From assembly GCA_002702745.1 (NCBI GenBank), contig PABM01000003.1, positions 1 through 16,012 of the forward strand: a DNA stretch of 16,012 nucleotides, written 5' to 3'. The notes under the pieces were generated by a model that saw nothing but the letters and a program-made list of their open reading frames with translations, was not told where the DNA came from and made no database searches. Shown one piece after another: positions 1 to 8,070 of this stretch; the first letter of the stretch is position 1; each line of letters opens with the position of its first letter. This stretch comes from Flavobacteriaceae bacterium (lineage in GTDB: Bacteria > Bacteroidota > Bacteroidia > Flavobacteriales > Flavobacteriaceae). The translations under genes were made by a program, and so were the position numbers.

Positions 1-176
<176 letters not shown>

Positions 177-259
177 GTTACAGAATTAAATAATTATGTT
201 ATAAATATATGATAAAAGAAACTTAGTAAGTTATAAAAGGATAAAATAAGTAAGGAGAT

Positions 260-409
260 TTATTTACTTAAAAACTCGTTTACTTTTTCCTGTGGAAGAA
301 TTGATTCAACAAATGAGTATGCTCCTGTCTTTGGTGACTTAACCATTTTTATAGCCTTTGTAAGTCTTTTTGATTTTGATTGTAATGATGCAACAGCTTT
401 TTTTGCCAT
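260..409 (-). CDS. DUF4295 family small ribosomal-associated protein (49 aa)
   Basis: A 49-residue basic protein starting MAKKAVASLQSKSKRLTKAI and ending NEFLSK, with stop TAA at 260-262. It matches what I know of the DUF4295 family, a Bacteroidota-specific protein of about 50 residues encoded directly after rpmG. From memory, a Flavobacterium johnsoniae ribosome structure assigned a new large-subunit protein, bL38, to a gene of this sort; I am not certain of that equivalence. The start codon lies 7 nt after the rpmG stop, so it is almost surely translated from the rpmB-rpmG transcript. Nine Lys and one Arg among 49 residues, and no Cys or membrane segment, fit an rRNA-binding role. Its small size makes it easy to miss in automatic annotation. 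Confidence 0.85.
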   Translation of the reverse strand: MAKKAVASLQSKSKRLTKAIKMVKSPKTGAYSFVESILPQEKVNEFLSK

Positions 410-416
410 GGTATAG

Positions 417-599
417 TTATTTTATCTCTTTGTGAACGGTCATCTTTTTAAGAATCGGATTGAATTTCTTAAGTTCAATTCTATCAGGTGTATTTTTCTT
501 GTTTTTTGTTGTAATATATCTAGAAGTGCCAGGCATACCACTGTCTTTGTGCTCTGTGCATTCTAAAATTACTTGAACTCTGTTACCTTTTTTTGCCAT
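417..599 (-). CDS. rpmG: Large ribosomal subunit protein bL33
   Basis: The 60-residue protein begins [20 protein letters not shown] and contains the family's [22 protein letters not shown] core, so it is a full-length bL33 of the 50S subunit, placed near the E site in known ribosomes. Only one cysteine (residue 14) is present, so this is the zinc-free form rather than the four-Cys zinc-ribbon form. It starts 6 nt after rpmB and is followed after 7 nt by the DUF4295 gene, so the three small genes form a tight ribosomal protein operon expressed from the promoter upstream of rpmB. No Shine-Dalgarno sequence precedes the start, as is normal in Bacteroidota. Confidence 0.97.
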   Translation of the reverse strand: MAKKGNRVQVILECTEHKDSGMPGTSRYITTKNKKNTPDRIELKKFNPILKKMTVHKEIK

Positions 600-605
600 T
601 TAAAA

Positions 606-842
606 TTATTTTAAAAATCCTTTAAGTTTTGCATCTTTCAATGCTGCTTTAATACCAATTTTATTTATTGTTTTTAAGGCAGAAGCAGTTATCTTTAGTG
701 TTATCCATTTATCATCTTCAGGGATGTAAAAACGTTTTTTGATAAGATTTGTATCAAAAGTACGCTTTGTTCTATTAAGAGAGTGTGAAACATTATTCCC
801 AACCATTCTTTTTTTTCCGGTAAGATCACATACACGTGCCAT
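606..842 (-). CDS. rpmB: Large ribosomal subunit protein bL28
   Basis: A 78-residue basic protein with the diagnostic bL28 features: the MARVCDLTGKKRMVGNNVSHS opening region (CxLTGK, then GNNVSHS), the Asn/Lys-rich RTKRTFDTNLIKKRF segment and the C-terminal LKITASALKTINKIG stretch. Length is normal for the family. It is a structural component of the 50S subunit. It is the first gene of the rpmB-rpmG-DUF4295 cluster; a Bacteroidetes-type promoter (881-909) is visible 39 nt upstream of the start, giving a predicted leader of about 30 nt. Only one Cys of the potential zinc site remains, as is common in this phylum. Confidence 0.97.
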   Translation of the reverse strand: MARVCDLTGKKRMVGNNVSHSLNRTKRTFDTNLIKKRFYIPEDDKWITLKITASALKTINKIGIKAALKDAKLKGFLK

Positions 843-880
843 ATAAAGATTTTTCTCAGTAAAATATATAATTTCAGCCG

Positions 881-909
881 CGAATTTACAAATTTTTTGT
901 TATTAGCAA
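881..909 (-). promoter_or_regulatory. Promoter of rpmB-rpmG-DUF4295 (Bacteroidetes sigma-A type)
   Basis: Reading the minus strand, TTG (909-907) is followed after 18 nt by TAAATTCG (888-881), a 7 of 8 match to the Bacteroidetes -7 element TAnnTTTG with its TTG -33 element. The expected start site is about 5-8 nt further on, leaving a leader of roughly 30-35 nt before rpmB. The site lies in the 84-nt gap between cinA and rpmB. The assignment is by consensus only. Confidence 0.6.
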
Positions 910-926
910 GGTAATTTTTTGAATTT

Positions 927-1391
927 TTATAAAATATTGTTTAGAAGGCTAAATACATTAGAAACAGCACTTTCAATATTTGTTTTTCTGTCACTATTAA
1001 AATTAAACTCCCATGTATCTATTTTGTCATTGAAGTTGATAGCTATAAAAACTTTTCCAACCGCAGATTTACCATCTCCTGATTTTGAGCCCACATTACC
1101 TGTGACTGCAACAGAAATATCGGATTCAAATTTGTTTTTTACACCTATCGACATTTCTTTCGCTATCTCAGAGCTTACAGCTCCACATTTTTCAATTTTT
1201 TCTTTACCGATATTCAAAATTCTAATCTTTGAATCAACAGAATATGAAACAACACCGCCTAAGAAAAATTCAGAAACCCCTTCATGAGAAACAATACTGG
1301 AAGCAATTTTGCCACCAGTACAGCTCTCGGCAACTGATAATGTCAGATTTTGATATTTTATTTTATTTATTACTGAAATAAGATTAATCAA
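927..1391 (-). CDS. CinA C-terminal domain protein (PncC-type NMN amidohydrolase), stand-alone
   Basis: The 154 residues correspond to the C-terminal CinA domain alone, which in E. coli PncC deamidates nicotinamide mononucleotide to nicotinate mononucleotide in pyridine nucleotide recycling. Residues 19-27 (SVAESCTGG) form the hallmark motif with the presumed catalytic Ser23; GGVVSY (45-50) and VAVTG (94-98) are the next conserved blocks, and SDR (133-135) matches the late arginine motif. The usual Gly-rich loop after VAVTG, commonly GxAGPxGG, is here NVGSKSGDGKSAVG, with the Pro missing. Many Flavobacteria have the full two-domain CinA (about 415 residues) next to rpmB; here the molybdopterin-binding-like N-terminal domain is absent, and the preceding FAH gene ends 4 nt before the start. 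Calling it pncC is reasonable but untested. Confidence 0.85.
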   Translation of the reverse strand: MINLISVINKIKYQNLTLSVAESCTGGKIASSIVSHEGVSEFFLGGVVSYSVDSKIRILNIGKEKIEKCGAVSSEIAKEMSIGVKNKFESDISVAVTGNVGSKSGDGKSAVGKVFIAINFNDKIDTWEFNFNSDRKTNIESAVSNVFSLLNNIL

Positions 1392-1395
1392 TGCT

Positions 1396-2007
1396 CTATT
1401 TTATTTTTAAGTTAAATAATTTTTGATTTTCAAGATAACCTTGTAGTTCATCACCAATGCCAACCTTACCAACTCCTGATGGTGTACCTGTGAAAATGAT
1501 ATCTCCAATTTTCAATGTAAAATATTTTGAAATATATGAAATTAACTCGTCTACCTTCCACAGCATTAATCTGGTATTTGAATTTTGAACCGTTTTTTGA
1601 TTCAACTCAAGTTTGAAATTAATATTATTGATATCATCAAATTTAGATTTTTCAATCCAATCACTTATAAAACAAGATCCATCAAATGACTTAGACTTTT
1701 CCCATGGAAGACCATTTTTTTTAAGATTATTCTGGATATCTCTTGCAGTAAAATCAACACCTAATCCTATAAAATCATAATACTTGTGACTAAATTTAGT
1801 TTGAATATGCTTACCAATTCTTGATATTTTAATGATTAACTCTAATTCATAATGTATTTCATTTGAAAAATCAGGAATAAAAAACGGCTTATTTTTTAAA
1901 ATTATTGAGGAATCAGGTTTATGAAATAATACAGGGCTTTCAGGTCTTTTATTTTCTAATTCTTTAATGTGATCAGTATAGTTTCTTCCAACACAAATTA
2001 TTTTCAT
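1396..2007 (-). CDS. Fumarylacetoacetate hydrolase family protein (acylpyruvate hydrolase-like)
   Basis: At 203 residues this is a short single-domain FAH fold enzyme of the YcgM/FAHD1 type. Conserved points include GRNYxxHxxE (residues 7-16, with H13 and E16), the metal-ligand pair E54 and E56 in HYELEL, D85 in GLGVDFTARD, a following LPWEKSKSFDG loop, and GDIIFTGTPSGVG near the C-terminus. Family members cleave C-C bonds of acylpyruvates or decarboxylate oxaloacetate using Mg2+ or Mn2+; the exact substrate cannot be told from sequence. All expected metal ligands are present, so it should be active. It begins 5 nt after the E2 gene stop and ends 4 nt before cinA, indicating co-transcription. 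Cytoplasmic; no signal peptide. Confidence 0.9.
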   Translation of the reverse strand: MKIICVGRNYTDHIKELENKRPESPVLFHKPDSSIILKNKPFFIPDFSNEIHYELELIIKISRIGKHIQTKFSHKYYDFIGLGVDFTARDIQNNLKKNGLPWEKSKSFDGSCFISDWIEKSKFDDINNINFKLELNQKTVQNSNTRLMLWKVDELISYISKYFTLKIGDIIFTGTPSGVGKVGIGDELQGYLENQKLFNLKIK

Positions 2008-2012
2008 TACAA

Positions 2013-3344
2013 CTAAATTTCACGATTTAAATTCCAATTCTCAAGGTGATCTTTTACAGCTTTAATAAACTTACTTCCAAGCGCACCATTTACGACTCTG
2101 TGATCGTACGAGTGTGAAATAATCATTTTCTTTCTAATTCCAATATAATCACCTTCTTTAGTTTCTATGACACTTGGCATTTTTCTGATAGCTCCAAAAG
2201 CCAATATACCAACTTGTGGTTGATTAATAATAGGCGTACCCATGATGCTTCCAAAAACCCCTACATTAGTGACCGTGTAAGTACCACCAGCAACATCATC
2301 CGGGTTTAAATTATTATTTCTAGCTCTGTGTGCTAGATCATTAACTGACTTAGCCATACCAACTAAGTTTAATTGATCAGCATTTTTTATCACAGGCACA
2401 ATCAAATTACCGTCAGAGATTGCAGTTGCCATTCCTATATTTATTTTCTTTTTGAGGATAATTTTATCATCAGAAATAGAAATATTCATCATTGGGTATT
2501 GCCTTATAGCTACTGCTACTGCCTCTATAAATATAGGAGTAAATGTAAATTTCTGTCCTTCCCTGCTTTCAAACCCTGACTTAACCCTATTTCTCCAGTT
2601 GAATATATTTGTCACATCTACTTCGATAAAAGACTGTACATGCGCAGAGGTTTTAACCGAATCTGTCATGTGCTGAGAAATCAACTTTCCCATTTTTGTC
2701 ATTTCGATAACTTCATCACTGAAATCAGAGGTATCTATTTTTTCGGAGTGAATAATTTTTGTCTTAAGTTTAATTGAATCATCAACAGTCAAGCTCCTGT
2801 TAGATAAAAAAGATAGTATATCATTTTTGGTAATTCTATTATCCTTACCAGTACCGTTTATAAGAGATAACTCCTCAGAAGAGATACCCTCTTTTTTAAT
2901 CATGTTTTTAACTAACGGGGATAAAAACCCATTATTTGAACTTAAGGCCTCATCAGATTCTAGAATTACTTTTGCAGATTTTTCTAAAGAATCAGTCATC
3001 TGCTCCGCTGATTCTTTTTCTGAATGAGTTTCTGTTATTATTTTTTCAGGTCTCTCTTCAAGATCAAGATTCTCAATTATAGTTTCTTTTTCTACATCAA
3101 CTTTATCAGTTTCGATAATCGCTATTGTTTGGCCAACCAAAATCACATCATCAACTTTAAAACATTTTTCAATTAAAATACCTTTTTTTTCAGAAGGCAC
3201 CTCAGAATCAACTTTATCGGTTGCAATTTCCAATACAGGTTCGTCAAATTCAATTGTGTCACCAACTTCCTTTAACCATGCGATCAAGGTAGCCTCAGCA
3301 ACACTCTCACCCATTTTTGGTAATTTTAATTCAAATTTTGACAT
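2013..3344 (-). CDS. Dihydrolipoamide acyltransferase (E2) of a 2-oxo acid dehydrogenase complex
   Basis: Counting from the chosen start at 3344, the protein has 443 residues: a lipoyl domain (about 3-78) with the lipoylated Lys44 in ATDKVDSE, an acidic linker, a peripheral subunit-binding domain (about 141-181, SPLVKNMIKKEG), and the C-terminal catalytic domain (about 212-443). It transfers acyl groups from lipoate to CoA in a pyruvate- or branched-chain-type complex; the substrate is not determinable, and no E1 or E3 gene is in the window. The catalytic motif reads DHRVVNG, with His415 present but Asn419 where most E2s have Asp. A longer reading from an ATG at 3371 adds nine residues, but MSKFELKLPKMGES matches the normal family start, and a -7 promoter element (3369-3376) overlaps the longer start. 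FAH follows after 5 nt. Confidence 0.92.
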   Translation of the reverse strand: MSKFELKLPKMGESVAEATLIAWLKEVGDTIEFDEPVLEIATDKVDSEVPSEKKGILIEKCFKVDDVILVGQTIAIIETDKVDVEKETIIENLDLEERPEKIITETHSEKESAEQMTDSLEKSAKVILESDEALSSNNGFLSPLVKNMIKKEGISSEELSLINGTGKDNRITKNDILSFLSNRSLTVDDSIKLKTKIIHSEKIDTSDFSDEVIEMTKMGKLISQHMTDSVKTSAHVQSFIEVDVTNIFNWRNRVKSGFESREGQKFTFTPIFIEAVAVAIRQYPMMNISISDDKIILKKKINIGMATAISDGNLIVPVIKNADQLNLVGMAKSVNDLAHRARNNNLNPDDVAGGTYTVTNVGVFGSIMGTPIINQPQVGILAFGAIRKMPSVIETKEGDYIGIRKKMIISHSYDHRVVNGALGSKFIKAVKDHLENWNLNREI

Positions 3345-3368
3345 TAAAATAGATTTGATTCGTGTATT

Positions 3369-3376
3369 CAAAATTA
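3369..3376 (-). promoter_or_regulatory. Possible -7 promoter element upstream of the E2 gene
   Basis: The minus strand reads TAATTTTG, an exact match to TAnnTTTG, 24 nt before the E2 start at 3344. No TTG lies at the proper 17-19 nt distance upstream (the nearest is 12 nt away), so the -33 element is weak. If used, transcription would start near 3360, which excludes the longer E2 start at 3371. Confidence 0.35.
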
Positions 3377-3415
3377 GTGAAAATAGTCCAATTCATTATT
3401 TTAATATTTATTTAA

Positions 3416-4510
3416 TCATAAAAAAATAACATTACCTTTTTGGTTCATTCCACTTGACTTTATGATGTATGAATAATCAGAAGATAAAAACCAAAAATTA
3501 ATATTATTTCTGTTTTTAAACTTGTCAATGTAATTAATAATTTCCTTGTTGGTTAAGAAATTAGAATCAAAAATGAGATTACAATCCTTTAATGTTTTAT
3601 CCATTTTTTTGATGATTAAAATATCTCCAAATATTTTTTCTAATCGATTATTCGGCTTAATACCATATAAAAAATTTTGATTAGGCTTACTTCTTGTTTT
3701 TGTTTTCACTGGACATATTCCACTTAAAATTATGATTAGTCTCAAAATAATTTTAATAATGCCTAACAAAAACGGATTTGTTGAAAAAACGTTCTTAAAA
3801 TATATATGCATTGCCCCATAAAAGCTTCTTAAATAGTTAATGTCATTAACAGTACTTTCCCCTTTAAAGTGAATTATTGAAGAACTTCCACAATAAAAGT
3901 TATTATACCCTTTTTTAAATGTTTCGTGAGAAATCTCAATATCCTCTCCAAACATAAAATATTCCTCATTGAAACCATTAATATCTAAAAAAAGTGATTT
4001 ATCAATAATCATATTTGCACCACATAACACGTCAACATTTCCTGAGTCAAATTCACCCAAATCAGAGTAGTATCCACTATTTAAACCAATAAGTTTTTTT
4101 GAAATAACACTAATATTAGGAAAGTTTCTTTTGCTCTCCTTTAAAAAAATTCCTTCTCCGTCAATCATTCTAAAACTAAAAATTCCCATATTAGGTTTTT
4201 TATTTTTAAAAAATGAGTCTATCAAATCTTCGGGGATAATTGTGTCAGGATTCAAAAAAAACAAATATTCACCTTTGGCTAATTTTGCTGCCTTGTTATT
4301 GGCTTTTGAGAATCCTAAATTCTTTTTGTTTTCAATTAATTTAAGGTCATATTTTTTTGACTTTAAATATTCTACTGATCCGTCCGATGAGCAATTATCG
4401 ATTACTATTATCTCACTATCAATTGGCTTTAAAGCTTTAGAAACACTCTGCAGGCAATAATCAAGGAATGCTTTACAATTATAGCTAACAATAATTACAG
4501 AAATTTTCAA
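3416..4510 (-). CDS. Family 2 glycosyltransferase, membrane-associated
   Basis: The 364-residue protein has a GT-A glycosyltransferase 2 domain over about residues 1-235: MKISVIIVSYN at the start, VIDNCSSDGS (36-45), NLGFSKANN (64-72), and the FLNPDT (85-90) acidic metal/nucleotide-sugar site in place of a plain DxD. The acceptor-side motif FMFGEDIEIS and then HFKGEST follow, as in rhamnosyltransferase-like (WbbL-type) members. A hydrophobic stretch around 250-272 could be a membrane anchor, and the remaining ~90 residues form a region I do not recognise, ending SSGMNQKGNVIFL. The family transfers sugars in cell-surface polysaccharide or lipid-linked glycan assembly; donor and acceptor are unknown. 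It begins 2 nt after recR, so it is probably expressed from the recR promoter. A 71-nt gap separates it from the E2 gene. Confidence 0.9.
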   Translation of the reverse strand: MKISVIIVSYNCKAFLDYCLQSVSKALKPIDSEIIVIDNCSSDGSVEYLKSKKYDLKLIENKKNLGFSKANNKAAKLAKGEYLFFLNPDTIIPEDLIDSFFKNKKPNMGIFSFRMIDGEGIFLKESKRNFPNISVISKKLIGLNSGYYSDLGEFDSGNVDVLCGANMIIDKSLFLDINGFNEEYFMFGEDIEISHETFKKGYNNFYCGSSSIIHFKGESTVNDINYLRSFYGAMHIYFKNVFSTNPFLLGIIKIILRLIIILSGICPVKTKTRSKPNQNFLYGIKPNNRLEKIFGDILIIKKMDKTLKDCNLIFDSNFLTNKEIINYIDKFKNRNNINFWFLSSDYSYIIKSSGMNQKGNVIFL

Positions 4511-4512
4511 TC

Positions 4513-5130
4513 TTAGCCTTTTAGTGATTTTTCAAACGGTATTCTATCGCTAATACTTCTTCCGAGAGTTATCTCATCAGCATACTCTAAATCATCACCA
4601 ACAGAAATTCCTCTTGCAATTGTAGAAGTTATTATATTATACTCAGAAATCTGTCTGTAAATATAAAAATTTGTAGTATCTCCTTCCATTGTAGTACTTA
4701 ACGCAAAAATCACCTCGTTTATTTCATTATTTTTGACTTTTTTTATCAGTGAATCTATATTTAAATCATTAGGACCAATTCCATCAACTGGGGAAATTTT
4801 TCCACCCAACACATGATATAAACCATTAAAGGAACTAGTTTTTTCAATAGCCATTACATCCCTAATGTCTTCAACTACGCAAATAATTGATTCATCTCTT
4901 CTTGGATTTGCACAGATATCACAAAAATCAGTGTCTGAAATATTATGGCATTTTTTACAGAAATTTACATTCAATCTCATCTGTGAAATTGCATTAGCAA
5001 GATTTTGAGATTGAGATTCGGGCTGTTTTAACAAAAAAAGAACCAAACGTAATGCGGATTTTTTTCCTATCCCTGGTAAATTAGAAATTTCGTTAACAGC
5101 ATTTTGAATAAATTTTGAAGAAAATTCCAT
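4513..5130 (-). CDS. recR: Recombination mediator protein RecR
   Basis: This is a normal-length RecR of 205 residues. In order: a helix-hairpin-helix around 8-28 ([18 protein letters not shown]), a four-cysteine zinc motif (C58, C61, C70, C73), and a Toprim domain from about 80 to 175 with VVEDIRD and the [18 protein letters not shown] block that is highly conserved in RecR. With RecO (and RecF) it loads RecA on SSB-coated single-stranded DNA during gap repair. The start fits the family N-terminus (MEFSSK), and the -7 promoter element ends only 4 nt upstream of the ATG, so the mRNA may be leaderless. The next gene, a glycosyltransferase, follows after 2 nt. Confidence 0.97.
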   Translation of the reverse strand: MEFSSKFIQNAVNEISNLPGIGKKSALRLVLFLLKQPESQSQNLANAISQMRLNVNFCKKCHNISDTDFCDICANPRRDESIICVVEDIRDVMAIEKTSSFNGLYHVLGGKISPVDGIGPNDLNIDSLIKKVKNNEINEVIFALSTTMEGDTTNFYIYRQISEYNIITSTIARGISVGDDLEYADEITLGRSISDRIPFEKSLKG

Positions 5131-5134
5131 TAGA

Positions 5135-5162
5135 CAAACTTACAAATTTTAAGAGGTTACAA
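5135..5162 (-). promoter_or_regulatory. Promoter of recR-glycosyltransferase unit, predicted leaderless
   Basis: On the minus strand TTG (5162-5160), 17 nt, then TAAGTTTG (5142-5135) is an exact match to the Bacteroidetes -7 consensus TAnnTTTG with proper -33 spacing. The -7 element ends 4 nt before the recR ATG (5130), so the transcript should begin at or within a few bases of the start codon. Confidence 0.62.
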
Positions 5163-5234
5163 TCATTAGGCCAACTACTTTTTTTAAAAAATGTAAAAAA
5201 ATTATAATTAACTTACGATAGCAAAAAAATAAAA

Positions 5235-6764
5235 ATGAATTCTACTACTATAATTTTTATTATCGTATTATATTTTTTGGTTCTTTATGTAATATCATAT
5301 TTAACAGGCAAGGATGATAGTAACAATATTTTCTTTAAAGCAGGAAGAAATTCTAAGTGGTATGTTGTTGCATTTGGGATGGTTGGAGCATCTCTATCGG
5401 GAGTAACATTTATCTCAGTACCTGGATGGATTGAAAGTTCACAGTTTAGTTATTTACAGGTGGTTTTGGGTTACTTTGTGGGCTATATTATTGTTTGTTA
5501 TGTGCTACTCCCTGTCTATTACAAACTAAATCTTACTTCAATATATGAGCTCTTAGAAATTAGATTTGGAAAAGCAGCTCATTTAACTGGAGCCTTTTAC
5601 TTTTTTCTTTCAAGGATATTAGGTGCTTCGTTTAGATTATTTTTGGTTGCAATAGTTTTACAACAATTTGTCTTTGATAATTGGAATATTCCATTTCCTG
5701 TCACTGTAGGAATTTCAATTGGATTAATATGGATTTACACTTTTAAAGGTGGTATAAAAACTATTGTTTGGACAGATACTCTGCAGACTTTATTTATGAT
5801 TTTGGCCGTACTTATATCCATAGTATCGATTTTAAATAGTATTGACCTGAGTCTTAGTGAATACATTTACTCTGACGAATTTAATAGATTTAATAAAGTA
5901 TTTTTTATCGATGATATTTATGACAGAAATCATTTTTTAAAATCATTTATCGGAGGAATTTTTGTAACAATATGCATGACAGGTTTAGATCAAGATATGA
6001 TGCAAAAAAACCTTACATGTAAATCAATTAAAGATGCACAAAAAAACATGATTAGTTTCAGTTTTGTATTGGTTTTTGTAACTGCATTATTTATGTTCCT
6101 GGGAGCTCTTTTGTTTACATATAAAGACCTTAACGGTATTTTAATTCCAGAAATGGGTGGCCAAATTAGGACTGATTTACTTTTTCCTGAAATAGCACTA
6201 AACAGTCAGCTAGGAATTATACTAGGTATAAGTTTTTTACTAGGTTTAATCGCAGCAGCGTATAGTAGCGCAGATAGTGCACTAACTTCTTTAACTACTT
6301 CATTTTGCATTGATTTTCTTAGAATGGATAATAAAGATGAAAAAGAAAATAAAAGAATAAGAAAGATAGTTCATATTGGAATGAGTTTATTGTTGATGAT
6401 TACCATAATTATTTTTAAATATATTTTGAGTAGTAATGTAATTGATAGTTTGCTAACCGTAGCATCATTCACCTACGGACCACTTCTTGGTTTATTTGTT
6501 TTTGGTCTTTACAGTAGCCGAAAACTTAATGGAAATTTGATTTATTTAGTTGTAATTCTTGCACCAATCTTAACCTATTTAATTAATATAAGTCCAACTT
6601 TATATACTTACTTTAATGATTCTATTACTTTGATGTGTAAATTTAAAACTTGGGGTTGTGCAAATGAATATGCTTTGGAAAATCTCTACATATTCGGATA
6701 TGAATTACTTCCTATAAATGGCTTAATTACAATTTTAGGTCTGTATATTTGTTCAAAAAAATAA
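5235..6764 (+). CDS. Sodium:solute symporter (SSS family)
   Basis: The 509-residue, strongly hydrophobic protein has about 13 predicted membrane helices and the SSS family landmarks: [15 protein letters not shown] (51-65) in the second helix region, [16 protein letters not shown] (170-185), [15 protein letters not shown] (250-264), and [14 protein letters not shown] (344-357) in the helix that contributes Ser/Thr ligands to the second sodium site of known members. It should couple inward sodium flow to uptake of an organic solute; the substrate cannot be assigned. It is divergent from recR with a 104-nt intergenic region, in which I see no convincing plus-strand TAnnTTTG promoter. Its stop is 1 nt before the start of a lipoprotein of the arylsulfotransferase family, so the two genes are almost certainly co-expressed. 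The C-terminus ends directly after the last hydrophobic helix. Confidence 0.93.
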   Translation: MNSTTIIFIIVLYFLVLYVISYLTGKDDSNNIFFKAGRNSKWYVVAFGMVGASLSGVTFISVPGWIESSQFSYLQVVLGYFVGYIIVCYVLLPVYYKLNLTSIYELLEIRFGKAAHLTGAFYFFLSRILGASFRLFLVAIVLQQFVFDNWNIPFPVTVGISIGLIWIYTFKGGIKTIVWTDTLQTLFMILAVLISIVSILNSIDLSLSEYIYSDEFNRFNKVFFIDDIYDRNHFLKSFIGGIFVTICMTGLDQDMMQKNLTCKSIKDAQKNMISFSFVLVFVTALFMFLGALLFTYKDLNGILIPEMGGQIRTDLLFPEIALNSQLGIILGISFLLGLIAAAYSSADSALTSLTTSFCIDFLRMDNKDEKENKRIRKIVHIGMSLLLMITIIIFKYILSSNVIDSLLTVASFTYGPLLGLFVFGLYSSRKLNGNLIYLVVILAPILTYLINISPTLYTYFNDSITLMCKFKTWGCANEYALENLYIFGYELLPINGLITILGLYICSKK

Positions 6765-6765
6765 A

Positions 6766-8070
6766 ATGAATAGACACTTTTTTCTAATACTACCACTACT
6801 TGCAATATTATTATTTCCAGCCTGTGAGGATAATAATAATGATCAACCAGAACCTATTATACTTTCCGAATATGTAGAAGTTTATGATGAAAACTTAATA
6901 AGTGACGATTACATTTTTGTTGTTGAAAATAATTCAACGAATTCTTATTTGATAAATAAAGAAGGTTTTAAGGTTTGGGAGTGGAATTTTGATACAAATT
7001 CTGGTAACGATTTAGAAATTCTAAATAACGGTAATATTGTTGGTCTATTCAAAGCTACTGAACCAATAATAGATTTTGGAGGATTCGGAGGAACAGCCAA
7101 AATAATTGATAAAAACGGAAATGTACTTTGGGAATATTCTGTAAGTGATAATGATTTCGTTGCCCATCATGATGTTGAAATGTTACCAAACGGAAATATT
7201 TTACTTATGGTTTGGGAGAGAATCACAAACGACATAGCTGTGATTAATGGAGCTGATTTTAATAATGATATTTTTACGGAAAAAATAATTGAAGTAAACC
7301 CATCCAATAATGAAGTTGTTTGGGAATGGAGAAGTTGGGATCATATAATTCAAGATAAATTTGAAGGATTAGCTAATTACGGAGATTTAAATTCTAATCC
7401 TGGAAAGATTGATATTAATTATTCTTTAGATAATCCTCCAGGAGGTAATTTTTTTGATGGTGGAGATATAATGCATGCTAATGGTATTGATTATGATCCA
7501 TTGACCGACGTAATATTCTTAAGTGTAAATTATTACGATGAAATATGGGTGATTGATCATAGTACTACAACCGAAGAAGCACAATCTAACTCAGGTGGAA
7601 ATTACGATAAGGGTGGTGACCTAATATACAGATTTGGCAATCCGACAACTTATAACAGTTTAGGAAGTAAATTATTTGATAAAAACCATTTTCCAAATTT
7701 ATTGGAAGATGACGTTGAAGGTGAAGGAAATGTTTTGGTTTATGTAAATGGAAACTCCACAGGTCAATCAGTAGTATATGAACTAGAATTACCTGTTCAA
7801 TTGAATTTAAATTCTAATGCTAATAATGAACCAACTATACATTGGAGTTACACCAATGATAACTTATTTGCAACTAAATTATCGGGTGCTGTAAGGCTCT
7901 CCAATGGAAACACACTTATAACCGAGTCAGACTATGGTTTGTGGGAAGTAACTCCTGAAGGAAATATTGCTTGGAAATATGAAAAGGGTGAGGCAGGAAA
8001 TATCTGGAGAGCATATCATTATATTTATGGAGGAGAAGTCAGTCAAAGTCTTGGATTAGATGAAGATTAA
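6766..8070 (+). CDS. Arylsulfotransferase (ASST) family lipoprotein
   Basis: The 434-residue product starts with a lipoprotein signal peptide (hydrophobic 5-18, Cys20 as lipidation site) followed by EDNNND, an acidic +1 region of the kind that sends Bacteroidota lipoproteins to the cell surface. The rest reads as a beta-propeller with repeated xxNGNxL and VLWEY/VVWEW turns, matching the ASST family. Likely active-site histidines are H134/H135 (AHHDVEMLPNGN), H237 (MHANGIDYDP) and H308 (NHFP); in E. coli AssT equivalent histidines carry sulfate between phenolic donor and acceptor. Many Bacteroidota relatives have no proven sulfotransferase activity, so family membership is firm but function is not. 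It starts 1 nt after the symporter stop, suggesting that surface processing and uptake are linked. Confidence 0.83.
   Translation: MNRHFFLILPLLAILLFPACEDNNNDQPEPIILSEYVEVYDENLISDDYIFVVENNSTNSYLINKEGFKVWEWNFDTNSGNDLEILNNGNIVGLFKATEPIIDFGGFGGTAKIIDKNGNVLWEYSVSDNDFVAHHDVEMLPNGNILLMVWERITNDIAVINGADFNNDIFTEKIIEVNPSNNEVVWEWRSWDHIIQDKFEGLANYGDLNSNPGKIDINYSLDNPPGGNFFDGGDIMHANGIDYDPLTDVIFLSVNYYDEIWVIDHSTTTEEAQSNSGGNYDKGGDLIYRFGNPTTYNSLGSKLFDKNHFPNLLEDDVEGEGNVLVYVNGNSTGQSVVYELELPVQLNLNSNANNEPTIHWSYTNDNLFATKLSGAVRLSNGNTLITESDYGLWEVTPEGNIAWKYEKGEAGNIWRAYHYIYGGEVSQSLGLDED

Noticed and set aside
177..259. Promoter or terminator between the DUF4295 gene and ftsY
   Set aside because: A TAAGTTTC on the minus strand is close to the -7 motif, but no TTG is at the right distance and no GC-containing hairpin is present.
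919..1287. Plus-strand open frame of 122 codons opposite cinA
   Set aside because: Lies wholly antisense to a gene with clear family motifs; its own translation has no recognisable domain.
3345..3371. Nine-residue N-terminal extension of the E2 protein (start at 3371)
   Set aside because: The family normally starts at the lipoyl domain, and a -7 promoter element overlaps the upstream ATG.
4131..4460. Plus-strand open frame of 109 codons opposite the glycosyltransferase
   Set aside because: Antisense to the conserved GT2 catalytic domain; AT-rich, frame-shadow composition and no promoter.
5143..5234. Plus-strand promoter for the symporter gene
   Set aside because: No TAnnTTTG-like element found on the plus strand; the region is simply A/T-rich.
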